NCBI RefSeq assembly: GCF_019797745.1
Contig: NZ_VOSI01000002.1
Span: 62,001-126,000, forward strand
Length of the DNA stretch: 64,000 nucleotides
Source: Edaphocola aurantiacus
GTDB lineage: Bacteria > Bacteroidota > Bacteroidia > Chitinophagales > Chitinophagaceae
Direction: 5' to 3'
In this document: positions 25,801 to 33,980 of the stretch, in pieces
How positions within the stretch are numbered: the stretch's first letter is position 1
How the letters are laid out: every line of letters begins with the position of its first letter
Program-made: the position numbers and the translations under genes
Notes under the pieces: generated by a model
Told to the model about the DNA's origin: nothing
The model's input: the letters and a program-made list of their open reading frames with translations, nothing else
Database searches by the model: none

Positions 25801-27300
25801 ATAGGTCCAGTCTTGCAGATTAGTAGTAAAGCCGGAAGGTTTAACGGTTTTTACAGCAGATGATGTCTGCAGGCCATAAGTACTCCCTCCCACGGCATAT
25901 GGTTCTGCATCCGTTGCACTGCTCAGGAAGGTTTGTATCAGGCTGTTACTGAAATTTTCGCTAGCCAGTGGTTGACCACTTTCATAGCTGTCATAATAAT
26001 TAAAGCTCTGTATTTCGGTTCCGGAAAAACTAGACGGAGGATAGATATATTGCCCACCTCCCCAAAGATAATAGTTAAGAGTGTTGGTAGCCGGATTGAC
26101 TTCTGTATTGGCCAGACCCTGCCAGTATCCTAATCCCTGGTCATCAGAAAATAAGCCTGTCGCCAATACACGACCTGCACGGTCATAGAAAATCACTTCC
26201 CATAGATCATTCGCGGCCTCCGTAGTACTGCGACGCATGATGACCTGCCCCTTTTTATTATACACCAGTTCTGTTCTTCCCTCACCAGGCTTATGTGTTT
26301 CATATTGTCGTCCTTTTGCATCGTATTTATAGGAAAAACACAGCTCATCTATAACAGCTTGTGTTACGGTACCCGATGCGGCCTCCAGGGCTTCTACTGC
26401 CTTTGGTGGCAGTACATAACGCAGGCGACCCATTGCATCATATACATAATAAGTACGCGCATAGGTCTTAGGGCTGCTTTTGATCAGGCCGGCCTCATAA
26501 ACAGGCTTACCAGCACTGTTTTCCAACACCAGCTTCTCGCCTCCCTGTGCGGTAGTAATCAGGTTACCCTTCAGCGCATTGGCATTGTAATAACCATTGG
26601 TCTGAGGTAAACCATTACTACCAATCGTCCAGGTGCGAATACCAGCCTGTGGTAAACCGGAACCGGTATTGGCATCGTTAAAAACTACAGCCGTTTTGGT
26701 ACCTCTGCCTTGTCCAATTCGGCTACGACCGGCAGCGTAAGCGGTACTGCTGCGTTCTGCACTGCTGGAGGTATTACGCAACATGGAGGCAGAAAGACCT
26801 GCTGTACTGACTTCTGCTCCGCCCTCGGAAGGGTATAATGCGCTGCTGTGGTATTGAGTAGATTTATATACTGGATTAAACTCATAGCTGTTTGCCGCTA
26901 CATAGGGTTGAAAGGTATAGGCCTCCTGCATATTGCGGATATCCGTAGGCTGTATCACATAACTGCTGTTCGTTCTACGCACACTTACTTGTGTCGGGCT
27001 GCCCTGACCACTAAGTAGTGTTGTTTTCATTGCCGCTTTGTCTGCCGTGGTCGCTCCGGTAAACTGGGCCGAAGCGGTATCACGGTACTTTGGTGTCAAT
27101 TGGGTTGAAACATGCACCATATTGGTGAATAGAGCATTGTAATAGGCTCCGCGCGGAATAGGTACGGTATTAGTCACACTGCCGGACACTGTTTGGCTAG
27201 CTGTGTTAGGTGTATTATTTTGTCCGTAGACCAGACCGCTGCTGAGCAATGTCAGGACCGGCAGCACATACCGAAAAATATGGTTAACTCTTTTTTGCAT
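22780..27300 (-). CDS. RHS/YD-repeat protein with JAMM/JAB-like C-terminal tip (candidate polymorphic toxin)
   Basis: 1506-aa exported protein. It has a signal peptide (ends GLVYGQ), an N-terminal block typical of Bacteroidota RHS proteins (DUF6443-like), many YD repeats (for example YDAMGRLRYVLPP, YDRAGRVLATG, YDQSGNILTLQRR), and the RHS-associated core (HYYPYGLP, NRYQGNEYREDLGLNWMDF, RQYDPQLGRFLSLDPMAD, ending DPLGL). Beyond it lies a ~285-residue unique tip. Near its end H1440-I-H1442 and S1465-x-x-D1468 match the H-x-H...S-x-x-D layout of JAMM/JAB metallopeptidases, so a zinc peptidase or deubiquitinase-like tip is inferred. It overlaps a lipoprotein immunity candidate downstream. Confidence 0.85.
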   Translation of the reverse strand: MQKRVNHIFRYVLPVLTLLSSGLVYGQNNTPNTASQTVSGSVTNTVPIPRGAYYNALFTNMVHVSTQLTPKYRDTASAQFTGATTADKAAMKTTLLSGQGSPTQVSVRRTNSSYVIQPTDIRNMQEAYTFQPYVAANSYEFNPVYKSTQYHSSALYPSEGGAEVSTAGLSASMLRNTSSSAERSSTAYAAGRSRIGQGRGTKTAVVFNDANTGSGLPQAGIRTWTIGSNGLPQTNGYYNANALKGNLITTAQGGEKLVLENSAGKPVYEAGLIKSSPKTYARTYYVYDAMGRLRYVLPPKAVEALEAASGTVTQAVIDELCFSYKYDAKGRQYETHKPGEGRTELVYNKKGQVIMRRSTTEAANDLWEVIFYDRAGRVLATGLFSDDQGLGYWQGLANTEVNPATNTLNYYLWGGGQYIYPPSSFSGTEIQSFNYYDSYESGQPLASENFSNSLIQTFLSSATDAEPYAVGGSTYGLQTSSAVKTVKPSGFTTNLQDWTYSKTFFDKERRPVYSVTQHAKGGKDTMAMQYSYTGQVLITAHGHQYLNGSGPAFREWYRNTYDVQTGQLSLSEHKVNTQPWRVMSGTTYDAMGRASSVTYGTNAETQNFTYNIRGELQGINETYALTGNNNGQSMTFGEVLRYDYGYDSLRYDGLAAGMIWRGSGAGNARAHSYGYIYDVAGRMLKGAYLRSNTTPSYTLATGWSNSTNDYSETVTYDQSGNILTLQRRAVVAANQMVFPTNVDNLTYTYFTNSNKLQKVVDATTTNYGRGDYLYTATQGYSYDYSGNLTADVSKNISNISYTWFDKPTIITYGGANKIGYTYDAAGNKLQEYVINPSPGSATINNYIGTAIYKNDTLQSISTPVGRTDLSKGGTQEQYFVKDHLGNIRSVVVDAAGTGGIGGFAAQTQTYNATYETSNLSQEEQTFDQVANLSEEKPESASSSDSKAALMTIGNTNTPNVGTTLLLKVMAGDKLSLNADNYYESGTAPSSGTVSSNTFEQVVSSLAQAAGQLSGTEGSIASDWATQMLNSSSLQQAYNALQNSYTDPDKPKAYLNFLFFDEQMQLVPEFCRIWQADGADNWTRIGTDANETMEVPQNGYVATYISTQSAEPTYFDNLAVTLEPGVLLEEKHYYPYGLPIVGMGSTSSGMLPNKNRYQGNEYREDLGLNWMDFHNRQYDPQLGRFLSLDPMADAAGQQGLSPYHAMACNPSTMVDPLGLAAQYSASLLMTNPLPGPQGAMVEGNFVLFGGSMLGSGVPDYMKDFSVSIDEAHHEHMVLQTYYALVAALGDGNAQESLMNTQVNSAGNEAMNLDQDYSMVKEEVNRAIPFPKSGVYSIGNYHYDLNSYLKFYKENKKYKAKQFYGDNIENAAYTEINDKRTTLWAEVGTYLEKKQNSDLTFGYNISVGINIDKTKTGTLYDHGSTNISVYMYSSNKSILRLHIHYLSPGDVIGVSGYEDRYYNGGPSTPDYNNARRQTDYYNRFVVVDASYIYLYNSNPNETITIKRP

Positions 27301-27333
27301 ATAAAATATTTTGACGGGCCTGCACCCGGTAGA

Positions 27334-30300
27334 TTAAGGATTGGCGGTTGTGATGGTATAGATATTTTTGCTGAGGATCTGTCCCTGCTGGTTGCGTGTC
27401 AGCGTCTGACGACCTAGCTTATCATATTCAAAATAGGTAATACGGCCCAGGACGTCGGTTGCCGAACGGGCACCGAACAACGGCTCATAATACCAACTCT
27501 GCATGGCGGCCTCTACCGGGTGTATACGGATGTCTTCTATGCCTACATTAGCCGTGGTATGAAAACCGATTTTCTGGCCGGCGGCAGAAGGACTGAAAAA
27601 TGCTTCATACTGCTTAAATCGGCCTGCTACGGCAATCTCCTTTAAGGTAAATTGCGTGCCGTTTTCAATACCGAAAGAAGGAATCACATTATCTGTAGCC
27701 CAGAAGGTAGCACGATACTGTTTACCAGCCGTGAGGGTTATCGTGTACAGGTCTTTGCCACTGGTAGCGGTCAGTACGTATAAACCATTTCCAGACATAG
27801 GCTTCACTCCCGGAACGCTCAGTGCCGGCGCATTAGGATTACTGATTCCGGAGCCAGGATAGATAATATTGGTTGAGGTAAAACTGATATTGCCCTGTAT
27901 ATTCTGGTCAAAATCCGCATAAGCCACATCTGTTTTACGAGCGTTCATGACTTCCACAACTTTTTTATCATTGCTTTGATCAAACATAATCGTTTTATAC
28001 TGATCGGCTCCTGGTATGTAAGTTTCTGAAACATTACCGCGACCGTCAAATTCCTTTACCTGTGTTACGGGCACTACATTGGCCGGAAGGCCGCTGATAT
28101 TAATAAAAGACAATCCAACATTATTGTACGGCTCTGCAGCAGGTACGGAAGATTGTCCGGTATAAGCAGTGTAGGCTACCGGATCGGTAGTCTCCAGGTT
28201 GAAGACACCTTTCGTTACCGGAACATCACCGTTAAGCCCCATCGTAAATATAGATGCAGATAAGAGTTGTGCGTTCAGCCATTGCTGCTCCGCAGTGCCG
28301 GTGCCCATTTTCCACTCCTCATTACCAATCAGCACTTCCATTCCATTGTCCTTCAACCCGGTAAGGTCTGTATTTTGATTTACGGTTGCGGCAGGCAGAT
28401 CATAGTTATAAATATTCACCTGTCTGATTGTTTCGCCAAAACTGTTTTGCACCAGGCTTGATTTGAGGTTATAACGACTGTCATAGCTATACTGAACGGA
28501 ATCGGCCATAAAGCGGCTGTCCGACGCATACTTTTTAGTCACCACTTTTTTAGCCAGGCTCTGGCCACGATAAGGTTTATATGGGTCTACAACTACATTA
28601 AAGTCTGCAATCCAGTCCTTGGTGTACTCATTGGCATCGGCAAACAACCAGCCGGTTGGCTTGGGTTCTACCATGCGTCTGCTCTCGTTTAAACCGGCCG
28701 TTACGGAACTGGTGGTATCAATTATGGACTGATACTCTGTTGCCGACTCCATCAATAACAGTCCCTTGTTATCATAGGTACGTACTCTGAGTGATAAGCC
28801 TATCTCCCAGTCACGGATGCGTTGCTTTTGGGTAAATGGCTTTTCTATGGCTACCGCTCCGCCTCCAGTTACCAGGATCTTGGGACTACCAGTACCGTCT
28901 TTAAAATTGGAAAAATCATATTCTGTACGGGACAATAGTTGTCCATACTGGTTTGTTTGGTTTACCTGTACCGAGCTATAACCATGATTTGAACCATAAT
29001 ACAGTCCCATCGGACTTACAAAGGTTTCATACCAGTTGCGTACCGTATATAAAGTGGCTGGCGCATCGGGATTACTTTTAACCCAATCACCATCGCGATA
29101 TACCCCTTCATCACGGGTAAAACCTTTTGGCAGAAAGCGCTGGCCTCCTGAATAATTAAAAGTTGTGATCAGGTGAACTGTTGTATCACTGATATCCCTG
29201 ATAGTTACTTTTTCAATTCTTACCCCGTCATTGGCACCTGTACCGGCGAGATCAGGATCACTGCTCATCAGGGCGGAAGATACATCTGTGAGCTGGTGCG
29301 CCCCATAAGTAAAATCCGCCCATCCACCGGTACCACTGTATATAGTTTTGAGTAAGCCATACTGGCCATAAGTGGCATTGTCTGTTTTCGTAGCTTCAGG
29401 GTATACCGAATGTGCCGCTACACCCATATTCTGACCATTGAAATAGCCATAGAAGTCAAGGCCACCACCAAAACGGCGCTGAATGAAATTATTATAGTCA
29501 AAAGCATACAATAGCTGAGATAAGCTACTATCGGCCGATACTTGTCTGATATTGTTCAGCCTTAAACTGTAACGATCCCTTTCATCTCCAAGGTATGAAT
29601 TAGTGATCTCCATCGGATTAGTTGCGGTAGGATTATGGAAATAGGTATATCCGAATATATACCGCATGCTGTTTAACCCCTCTTTTACTACAACTTCTTT
29701 GAGCTTAGGGTAGGTATTTGCATCATAAGTGTTGTATGGGTTGGGTGTAAATTCAAGACGGTAATTCTCATATTGCAGATCCACACGGATGCCATTAGGA
29801 TAGGTGATTGCGCTGACTAAATCAATGTCCGTCTGATTAAAGGCCGGTGCAATATTTATTGCAGGAGTAGGCTGGTTGGTGGTTACCCTTTTCACCCAGG
29901 AAGAATCCTGGGCAATATCGCCCGGAATCTGGTAACGGGAATAGGTATAGCGCACCATTTTAGTAGCATCATAGCGTACAGAATCCAGGTTCCAGTTGTT
30001 GGTCATCGGTAAGGTGCCACCGCTGTAATATTCGGTCTGGTAGGGCTTGGCCATAAACGAGGCTTCGCTCCGGAAGTAAGCTGCGAATACCGACTCCCGC
30101 TTCACTCCCGGACCAAAATAATAGGTGACATTTGTCTTTTTATCCCGTATGGAAATCGGCATTCCAGCAGCATTCAAGGTTCTGGGTGCCTGGCTGTTCT
30201 GCTCTGAAGCCAATCGGTACACCCCATCGCGGAAAAAGCGGATTTCATAATCGGAAAAGCTATTGGTGAATATGTTGCCGTTTTCTCCTACATAAAAAGT

Positions 30301-30768
30301 AAAGCGCACATTACCCGCAGAAACATAATACTCATCACTTTCCGTATCACGAAATACTTTGGTATCTGCCCGCAGGGCACCGGTTTCCATTGCAGACTGC
30401 AAACGCCCTTTGTACATATGATATGTCGCCAGGGGAGTTATTGCACCAGCCCCCAGCATGTACTGTTGATTGGTATCCACAGGGAGACGAAGCTCATCTG
30501 GTAAGCCCTTGATTACCCGGTTAATGCCACCCCCCACATTCAGGTTCCAGTGCAGACCAGCCGGGCCGGCCAGCTCGCGCACAGGAACACCTTTGGTGTT
30601 GTAGGATAGGGAGATGCCCATACCATACTGTTCATAAATAGGGATGTTGACATTGACGGTTCCGTCAAAGAGATTGGGGCTATAGAGCTTGCCCACATCC
30701 TGGGCGGTACTCATCCCGGCAGACATCATAAAGAGGCCTGCCAGCATTAATGGTTTTGTGTGCTTCAT
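27334..30768 (-). CDS. Large exported RHS-associated protein (N-terminal partner)
   Basis: 1144-aa exported protein with signal peptide (ends GMSTAQ). It begins with a block typical of insecticidal-toxin/RHS shells (LYSPNLFDGTVNVNIPIYEQ, GPAGLHWNLNVGGGINRVIKG) and is rich in Tyr/Asp beta-strand repeats. It ends with a YD repeat (DVLGRITYFEYDKLGRQTL) where the next gene starts its own YD series. The pair therefore looks like one RHS shell split over two polypeptides, as is known for other Bacteroidota. The gap to the next gene is 33 nt and to the upstream barrel protein 37 nt, so all are one operon. Confidence 0.8.
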   Translation of the reverse strand: MKHTKPLMLAGLFMMSAGMSTAQDVGKLYSPNLFDGTVNVNIPIYEQYGMGISLSYNTKGVPVRELAGPAGLHWNLNVGGGINRVIKGLPDELRLPVDTNQQYMLGAGAITPLATYHMYKGRLQSAMETGALRADTKVFRDTESDEYYVSAGNVRFTFYVGENGNIFTNSFSDYEIRFFRDGVYRLASEQNSQAPRTLNAAGMPISIRDKKTNVTYYFGPGVKRESVFAAYFRSEASFMAKPYQTEYYSGGTLPMTNNWNLDSVRYDATKMVRYTYSRYQIPGDIAQDSSWVKRVTTNQPTPAINIAPAFNQTDIDLVSAITYPNGIRVDLQYENYRLEFTPNPYNTYDANTYPKLKEVVVKEGLNSMRYIFGYTYFHNPTATNPMEITNSYLGDERDRYSLRLNNIRQVSADSSLSQLLYAFDYNNFIQRRFGGGLDFYGYFNGQNMGVAAHSVYPEATKTDNATYGQYGLLKTIYSGTGGWADFTYGAHQLTDVSSALMSSDPDLAGTGANDGVRIEKVTIRDISDTTVHLITTFNYSGGQRFLPKGFTRDEGVYRDGDWVKSNPDAPATLYTVRNWYETFVSPMGLYYGSNHGYSSVQVNQTNQYGQLLSRTEYDFSNFKDGTGSPKILVTGGGAVAIEKPFTQKQRIRDWEIGLSLRVRTYDNKGLLLMESATEYQSIIDTTSSVTAGLNESRRMVEPKPTGWLFADANEYTKDWIADFNVVVDPYKPYRGQSLAKKVVTKKYASDSRFMADSVQYSYDSRYNLKSSLVQNSFGETIRQVNIYNYDLPAATVNQNTDLTGLKDNGMEVLIGNEEWKMGTGTAEQQWLNAQLLSASIFTMGLNGDVPVTKGVFNLETTDPVAYTAYTGQSSVPAAEPYNNVGLSFINISGLPANVVPVTQVKEFDGRGNVSETYIPGADQYKTIMFDQSNDKKVVEVMNARKTDVAYADFDQNIQGNISFTSTNIIYPGSGISNPNAPALSVPGVKPMSGNGLYVLTATSGKDLYTITLTAGKQYRATFWATDNVIPSFGIENGTQFTLKEIAVAGRFKQYEAFFSPSAAGQKIGFHTTANVGIEDIRIHPVEAAMQSWYYEPLFGARSATDVLGRITYFEYDKLGRQTLTRNQQGQILSKNIYTITTANP

Positions 30769-30805
30769 ACTACAAAAAAATTAGGTGAAATATTATTTGT
30801 GATCT

Positions 30806-32311
30806 TTATAATTTATAGCCCAACCGGATGATCCATGGGCTGTTTATGCCTGTTTTATCGTTGAGGAAATTATAGCCGACCAGGAAGGTGCCCTGCTGAT
30901 TGCGGTTGATGCGATAGGTTTTCATCAATCCTATATAGGCGGCATCCTGTAATAATCCCATAGCGGTACGTACATTGGAGGCATTGCCATAACGCTCCTG
31001 CAACTGTACATAAGACCGGTTCAGGGGTTTGAGGCTCTTCTCATAACCACCCTGCAGACTGATGCCCCAGATCAGTTGTCCGTCCAGGAATACTCTTCCG
31101 GTCAGGCCTTCGTAACTTAATCTAAGGTGCTGCCAGTCGCGGCCCAGTCCCAGGCTGGCATCCAGTCCTATACCTATACTGATGCGCGGACTATGGCGAT
31201 AAGCAGCATTCAAACCGGCCTGTAACATAACAGGCTTTTTAGGGGATGCTCTTTGTGTTTGCAGGTTGTGCTGGTATTCCCAACGCTGCCAGAATGGTAT
31301 ACCCCGCATCGGATTTTTCAGATCATCCATAGGATTACGGAGGCTCTGCCTGGCTTGTTTGACTTTATCTTTAGTGTCTTTTATGGTATTTTTTGCCTCT
31401 TGCATACTTTGAGCAGCCTGCTTTACTTTAGCTGCTTGCTTCTCCAGTCCTAATTGTTTACTATAGTCCTGTACCTGCTGTGCCGCCTGTTGCTGTACCT
31501 GTTGTAACTGGTTGCCGAATTGCTGTTCCAGGGCGGCATTGACCGAAGATTTGGTCTGGTAGCCCATTTGTTTCAGGTCCTGTTCACCCGGGTTTCCGGA
31601 AGACATGCCCGGAAGTGAAGAACGGGACAGCATCTCATTAAATCCTTCTATACCCTGCAGCAGATCAAGGGCTTTCTCTTCTGTTGCATCAGGGTCCTGT
31701 ACAATTTTCTTCCAGTACCCAGCCTGCTGGGTGCCGTAGCCATACGCTTTATTGAGTCTACCCAGTTGGGATGCGAAAGCAGACTGGCCCAGTAGGCGGT
31801 TCAGCGCATCGCTGCGTTTTTTAACCTGGCTCTTCAGGTAGTCCTGTGCATTCAGTTGGCTGTTGAGTTTATCTATACCGGGTACGGATAAGCCTGTGCC
31901 ACCAGGTATTTTTTGCTGTATAAAGGATTGTATTTTCTTCAGGCTATCCAGTGCTTTAACCGGTTGCTGGCCGGCCAGCTTGTTCAGTAATGCCGTATCC
32001 ATTGCCGTTTTACGGATACTGTCGTAGTTGGCTGCACGCAATTTCTGATACTGTGCATATAAAGTACTGTCGCTGCGTTGCAGTTTGGCAGCCAGACGGG
32101 TCTCCTGTCGCTGCAGTTTGCGCAGCATGCGTTGTTGTGCGCGGGAAGCTTTCTGCTGGTATTGCAGGTGCTGGCGGTATTGCTTCTGGATATACACCTC
32201 TGCTGCATGCACGATCTCTGTACTGTCTTCAATGGCAGATGCCTCCTGTGCCCGGGCACTGATCCATGCCGGGAGTATACACAATAGCAATAATAAAAAC
32301 GACTTGAACAT
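30806..32311 (-). CDS. Exported coiled-coil protein with C-terminal outer-membrane beta-barrel, RHS-linked
   Basis: 501-aa protein: signal peptide (ends SARAQ), a long Gln/Lys-rich helical region (about residues 35-330, including LQQVQQQAAQQVQDYSKQLG and KQAAQSMQEAKNTIKDTKD) that should form coiled coils, then a ~160-residue C-terminal part of alternating beta strands ending in the outer-membrane-type WIIRLGYKL. It is the first gene of the operon, directly before the two RHS proteins. No named family is recognised. A role in anchoring or exporting the RHS shell at the outer membrane is inferred from layout and position only. Confidence 0.65.
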   Translation of the reverse strand: MFKSFLLLLLCILPAWISARAQEASAIEDSTEIVHAAEVYIQKQYRQHLQYQQKASRAQQRMLRKLQRQETRLAAKLQRSDSTLYAQYQKLRAANYDSIRKTAMDTALLNKLAGQQPVKALDSLKKIQSFIQQKIPGGTGLSVPGIDKLNSQLNAQDYLKSQVKKRSDALNRLLGQSAFASQLGRLNKAYGYGTQQAGYWKKIVQDPDATEEKALDLLQGIEGFNEMLSRSSLPGMSSGNPGEQDLKQMGYQTKSSVNAALEQQFGNQLQQVQQQAAQQVQDYSKQLGLEKQAAKVKQAAQSMQEAKNTIKDTKDKVKQARQSLRNPMDDLKNPMRGIPFWQRWEYQHNLQTQRASPKKPVMLQAGLNAAYRHSPRISIGIGLDASLGLGRDWQHLRLSYEGLTGRVFLDGQLIWGISLQGGYEKSLKPLNRSYVQLQERYGNASNVRTAMGLLQDAAYIGLMKTYRINRNQQGTFLVGYNFLNDKTGINSPWIIRLGYKL

Positions 32312-32350
32312 AGCGAATTTAAGTATAGCAAAGGGGCTTTAGAGGATACG

Positions 32351-32380
32351 CAAAAGTATTATTATTTTTTATAAATTTTA
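32351..32380 (-). promoter_or_regulatory. Probable promoter of RHS locus 1
   Basis: On the minus strand TACTTTTG (32358-32351) matches TAnnTTTG, about 40 nt before the ATG of the barrel protein. The -33 element is not distinct. Confidence 0.4.
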
Positions 32381-32809
32381 ACGATTCAGCCCCGAATGTG
32401 AAAAAATGTTATTAGTAATCAATAAAATATTTTTTAATTAAATATTTCACATTTTTGTAAAAAACAATGAGTTAGCGATGGAATCTTTTACTGTATTGTG
32501 TTTCAGCATACTATATAATCACTATAAAGTGATAGTATAAGACGCTATTTCATGGACCAGTTAAATATCTGATCATTATACGATAAACATTATTTCACAA
32601 TAGGTAAGGGAAAATCAAAGTAATTTAATCGCAAACATGAAAGGGGAATGCTCTACATTGACCGATATAAGGAAGCCAGGCAGAAGGTACTCTTCTGTTG
32701 CAATAATTGTGGTTCATTTTTACATTTGGCATTTTATACTTTAATACAAAAGGAAGATTGAAAATTTAAGATCTCAAATAGATCATTAGCTCCAAAGTTA
32801 CCCATAAGG
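32381..32809. other. AT-rich intergenic region, no gene recognised
   Basis: About 430 nt of AT-rich sequence between the promoter of RHS locus 1 and the tRNA-like repeat. A 36-codon frame starting at 32638 has no family features. It may be decayed insertion DNA; nothing else is supportable. Confidence 0.5.
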
Positions 32810-32831
32810 TTCGAATCTCTACCTCCCTGCA
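32810..32831 (+). repeat. Partial copy of the tRNA-Ser 3' end (att-like direct repeat)
   Basis: 22 nt match the T-loop to discriminator segment of tRNA-Ser at 20772-20793 in the same orientation with 20 of 22 identities (differences at the 12th and 17th bases). The rest of a tRNA is absent upstream. Integrative elements that insert at tRNA 3' ends leave such copies, so this may be the far attachment site of an island covering 20.8-32.8 kb. It could instead be a relic of another tRNA-Ser gene. Confidence 0.6.
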
Positions 32832-32871
32832 ATAAAAAAGTCCGGCCTTAAGGCCGGACTTTTTTATTGCA
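32828..32871 (-). terminator. 44-nt perfect palindrome, terminator
   Basis: Positions 32828-32871 read the same on both strands: 22-nt arms (AAAAAAGTCCGGCCTT core and complement), no loop bases outside the palindrome, and A6/T6 runs on both sides. It ends the gene at 32880-33428 (minus) and works in both directions. Its left four bases overlap the tRNA-like repeat. Confidence 0.85.
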
Positions 32872-32879
32872 GTAGATAC

Positions 32880-33428
32880 TTAATCTTTCATCTCTTTATC
32901 TATCTTGAAGCGGAAAGTGCCATTGGTAATGTGCAGCACTTCACCGTTAGTACTGTATTGTCTTGGTAATTCTATATCAAATTTACCCTCTACCCAGCCG
33001 GCAGCCACTTTTGTAATTTCAAAATTTCCTGCAGTAGCGTCCTCTGATCCATAGAACTCAAACTCTTCGCCTACTGTCTTCGTCATCGAAAAATGCACGC
33101 TCGGACAAGGACCATTCTTTGGAACTACAGTTTGTACATAAGGTAACTTACCCACTACAGGAGCAGCATGAGGTGGTGTATGGATGATGATATCCAGCTT
33201 ATAAGGCACTTTTACTTCATAAGATACATACAGTACGTGATCATTGCCTGCTTTTTCATCTTCGGTTTCCGGCTCAAACTTATTGTACGCGTTTAGCTCT
33301 GCGTTCTTATGGGATATGGTTTTCCCATTCAGGTCATACTTTAAATATGCACCGGTACTTTGTGCAAATGCTGCTGTACATAAAACCACCGCCATGAGGG
33401 TAAATGCGGCTTTCAGTAAATGTTTCAT
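32880..33428 (-). CDS. Exported protein of unknown function
   Basis: 182-aa protein with signal peptide (MKHLLKAAFTLMAVVLCTAA, cleavage near AFAQS). The mature part looks all-beta (VLYVSYEVKVPYKLDIIIHT, VHFSMTKTV, GWVEGKFDIELP). The ending GKFDIELPR...GTFRFKI resembles small Bacteroidota periplasmic proteins that carry a beta-sandwich, but no named family is recognised. It is the last of a run of minus-strand exported proteins downstream of the LytTR/kinase pair, and ends at the 44-nt palindrome. Confidence 0.6.
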   Translation of the reverse strand: MKHLLKAAFTLMAVVLCTAAFAQSTGAYLKYDLNGKTISHKNAELNAYNKFEPETEDEKAGNDHVLYVSYEVKVPYKLDIIIHTPPHAAPVVGKLPYVQTVVPKNGPCPSVHFSMTKTVGEEFEFYGSEDATAGNFEITKVAAGWVEGKFDIELPRQYSTNGEVLHITNGTFRFKIDKEMKD

Positions 33429-33463
33429 TGTATTATTTTATATGTTCGTGTTGTTAAGGATAG

Positions 33464-33491
33464 AACAGGCAACACTGCAGTGCTGCCTGTC
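33464..33491 (-). terminator. Near-palindromic hairpin
   Basis: A hairpin near 33465-33490 (ACAGGCA-CACTGCAGTG-TGCCTGT with one mismatched pair) lies downstream of the lipoprotein gene at 33526. The T-run is weak, so it may be an RNA-stabilising hairpin rather than a full terminator. Confidence 0.5.
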
Positions 33492-33525
33492 AGAAATATC
33501 TATAATCCGGCAAGCAAAAAAGGGA

Positions 33526-33924
33526 TTACTTTATGCCCAGATCTTCAATACTGACAATTTTATCGTCCTGCCAGCATACCTTGAAGCTGCGGGTAGTAAC
33601 GCCTGCTTTTGCGTCCATGGTACAGCAAGGCCCGTTGGAAGCAACAACCTTTGCACTACTCATAATATAATCAGTGAAGGTGAGGCTATTTCCTTCTTCC
33701 AGACTCTTTTTCAATTCATCACTAAAATAAGCATCAGCAGCCTTTTGGGCACTACCTTCGGTACCATCCAGCATGGCCATGAACTCTTTCATTTTGCCTG
33801 GAGTGGAAGGCGCCGCTGTTTTGGTTTCTTTCGGGGCCGCTCCGGCCGGATTCGCTTCAGCGCCGCTGCATGATGCCATAATAACGGCTACTGATAATGC
33901 TGCTATGGTAAATACGTTCTTCAT
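33526..33924 (-). CDS. Small lipoprotein
   Basis: 132-aa protein with a lipoprotein signal (MKNVFTIAALSVAVIMASC, lipobox MASC at residues 16-19). A short Ala/Pro/Lys linker (about residues 22-42) leads to a compact domain with ADAYFSDELKKSLEEGNSLTF and SNGPCCTMDAKAG, ending SFKVCWQDDKIVSIEDLG. The pattern resembles NTF2-like DUF4878 lipoproteins (a short helix-strand fold found in many Bacteroidota), but the match is not secure. Function unknown; periplasmic face of a membrane. Confidence 0.6.
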   Translation of the reverse strand: MKNVFTIAALSVAVIMASCSGAEANPAGAAPKETKTAAPSTPGKMKEFMAMLDGTEGSAQKAADAYFSDELKKSLEEGNSLTFTDYIMSSAKVVASNGPCCTMDAKAGVTTRSFKVCWQDDKIVSIEDLGIK

Positions 33925-33980
33925 TTTTTTTTAATAATTAAGATTGAAAATTAGTTGAACAAATAAAGGAGCCTTCATTA

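Noticed and set aside
32638-32748. 36-codon plus-strand frame in the spacer before the tRNA-like repeat
   Set aside because: Too short, with no ribosome site, family feature or conserved context visible.
32800-32831. A complete second tRNA-Ser gene
   Set aside because: Only the T-arm to acceptor 3' part is present; no anticodon or D-arm can be folded upstream.
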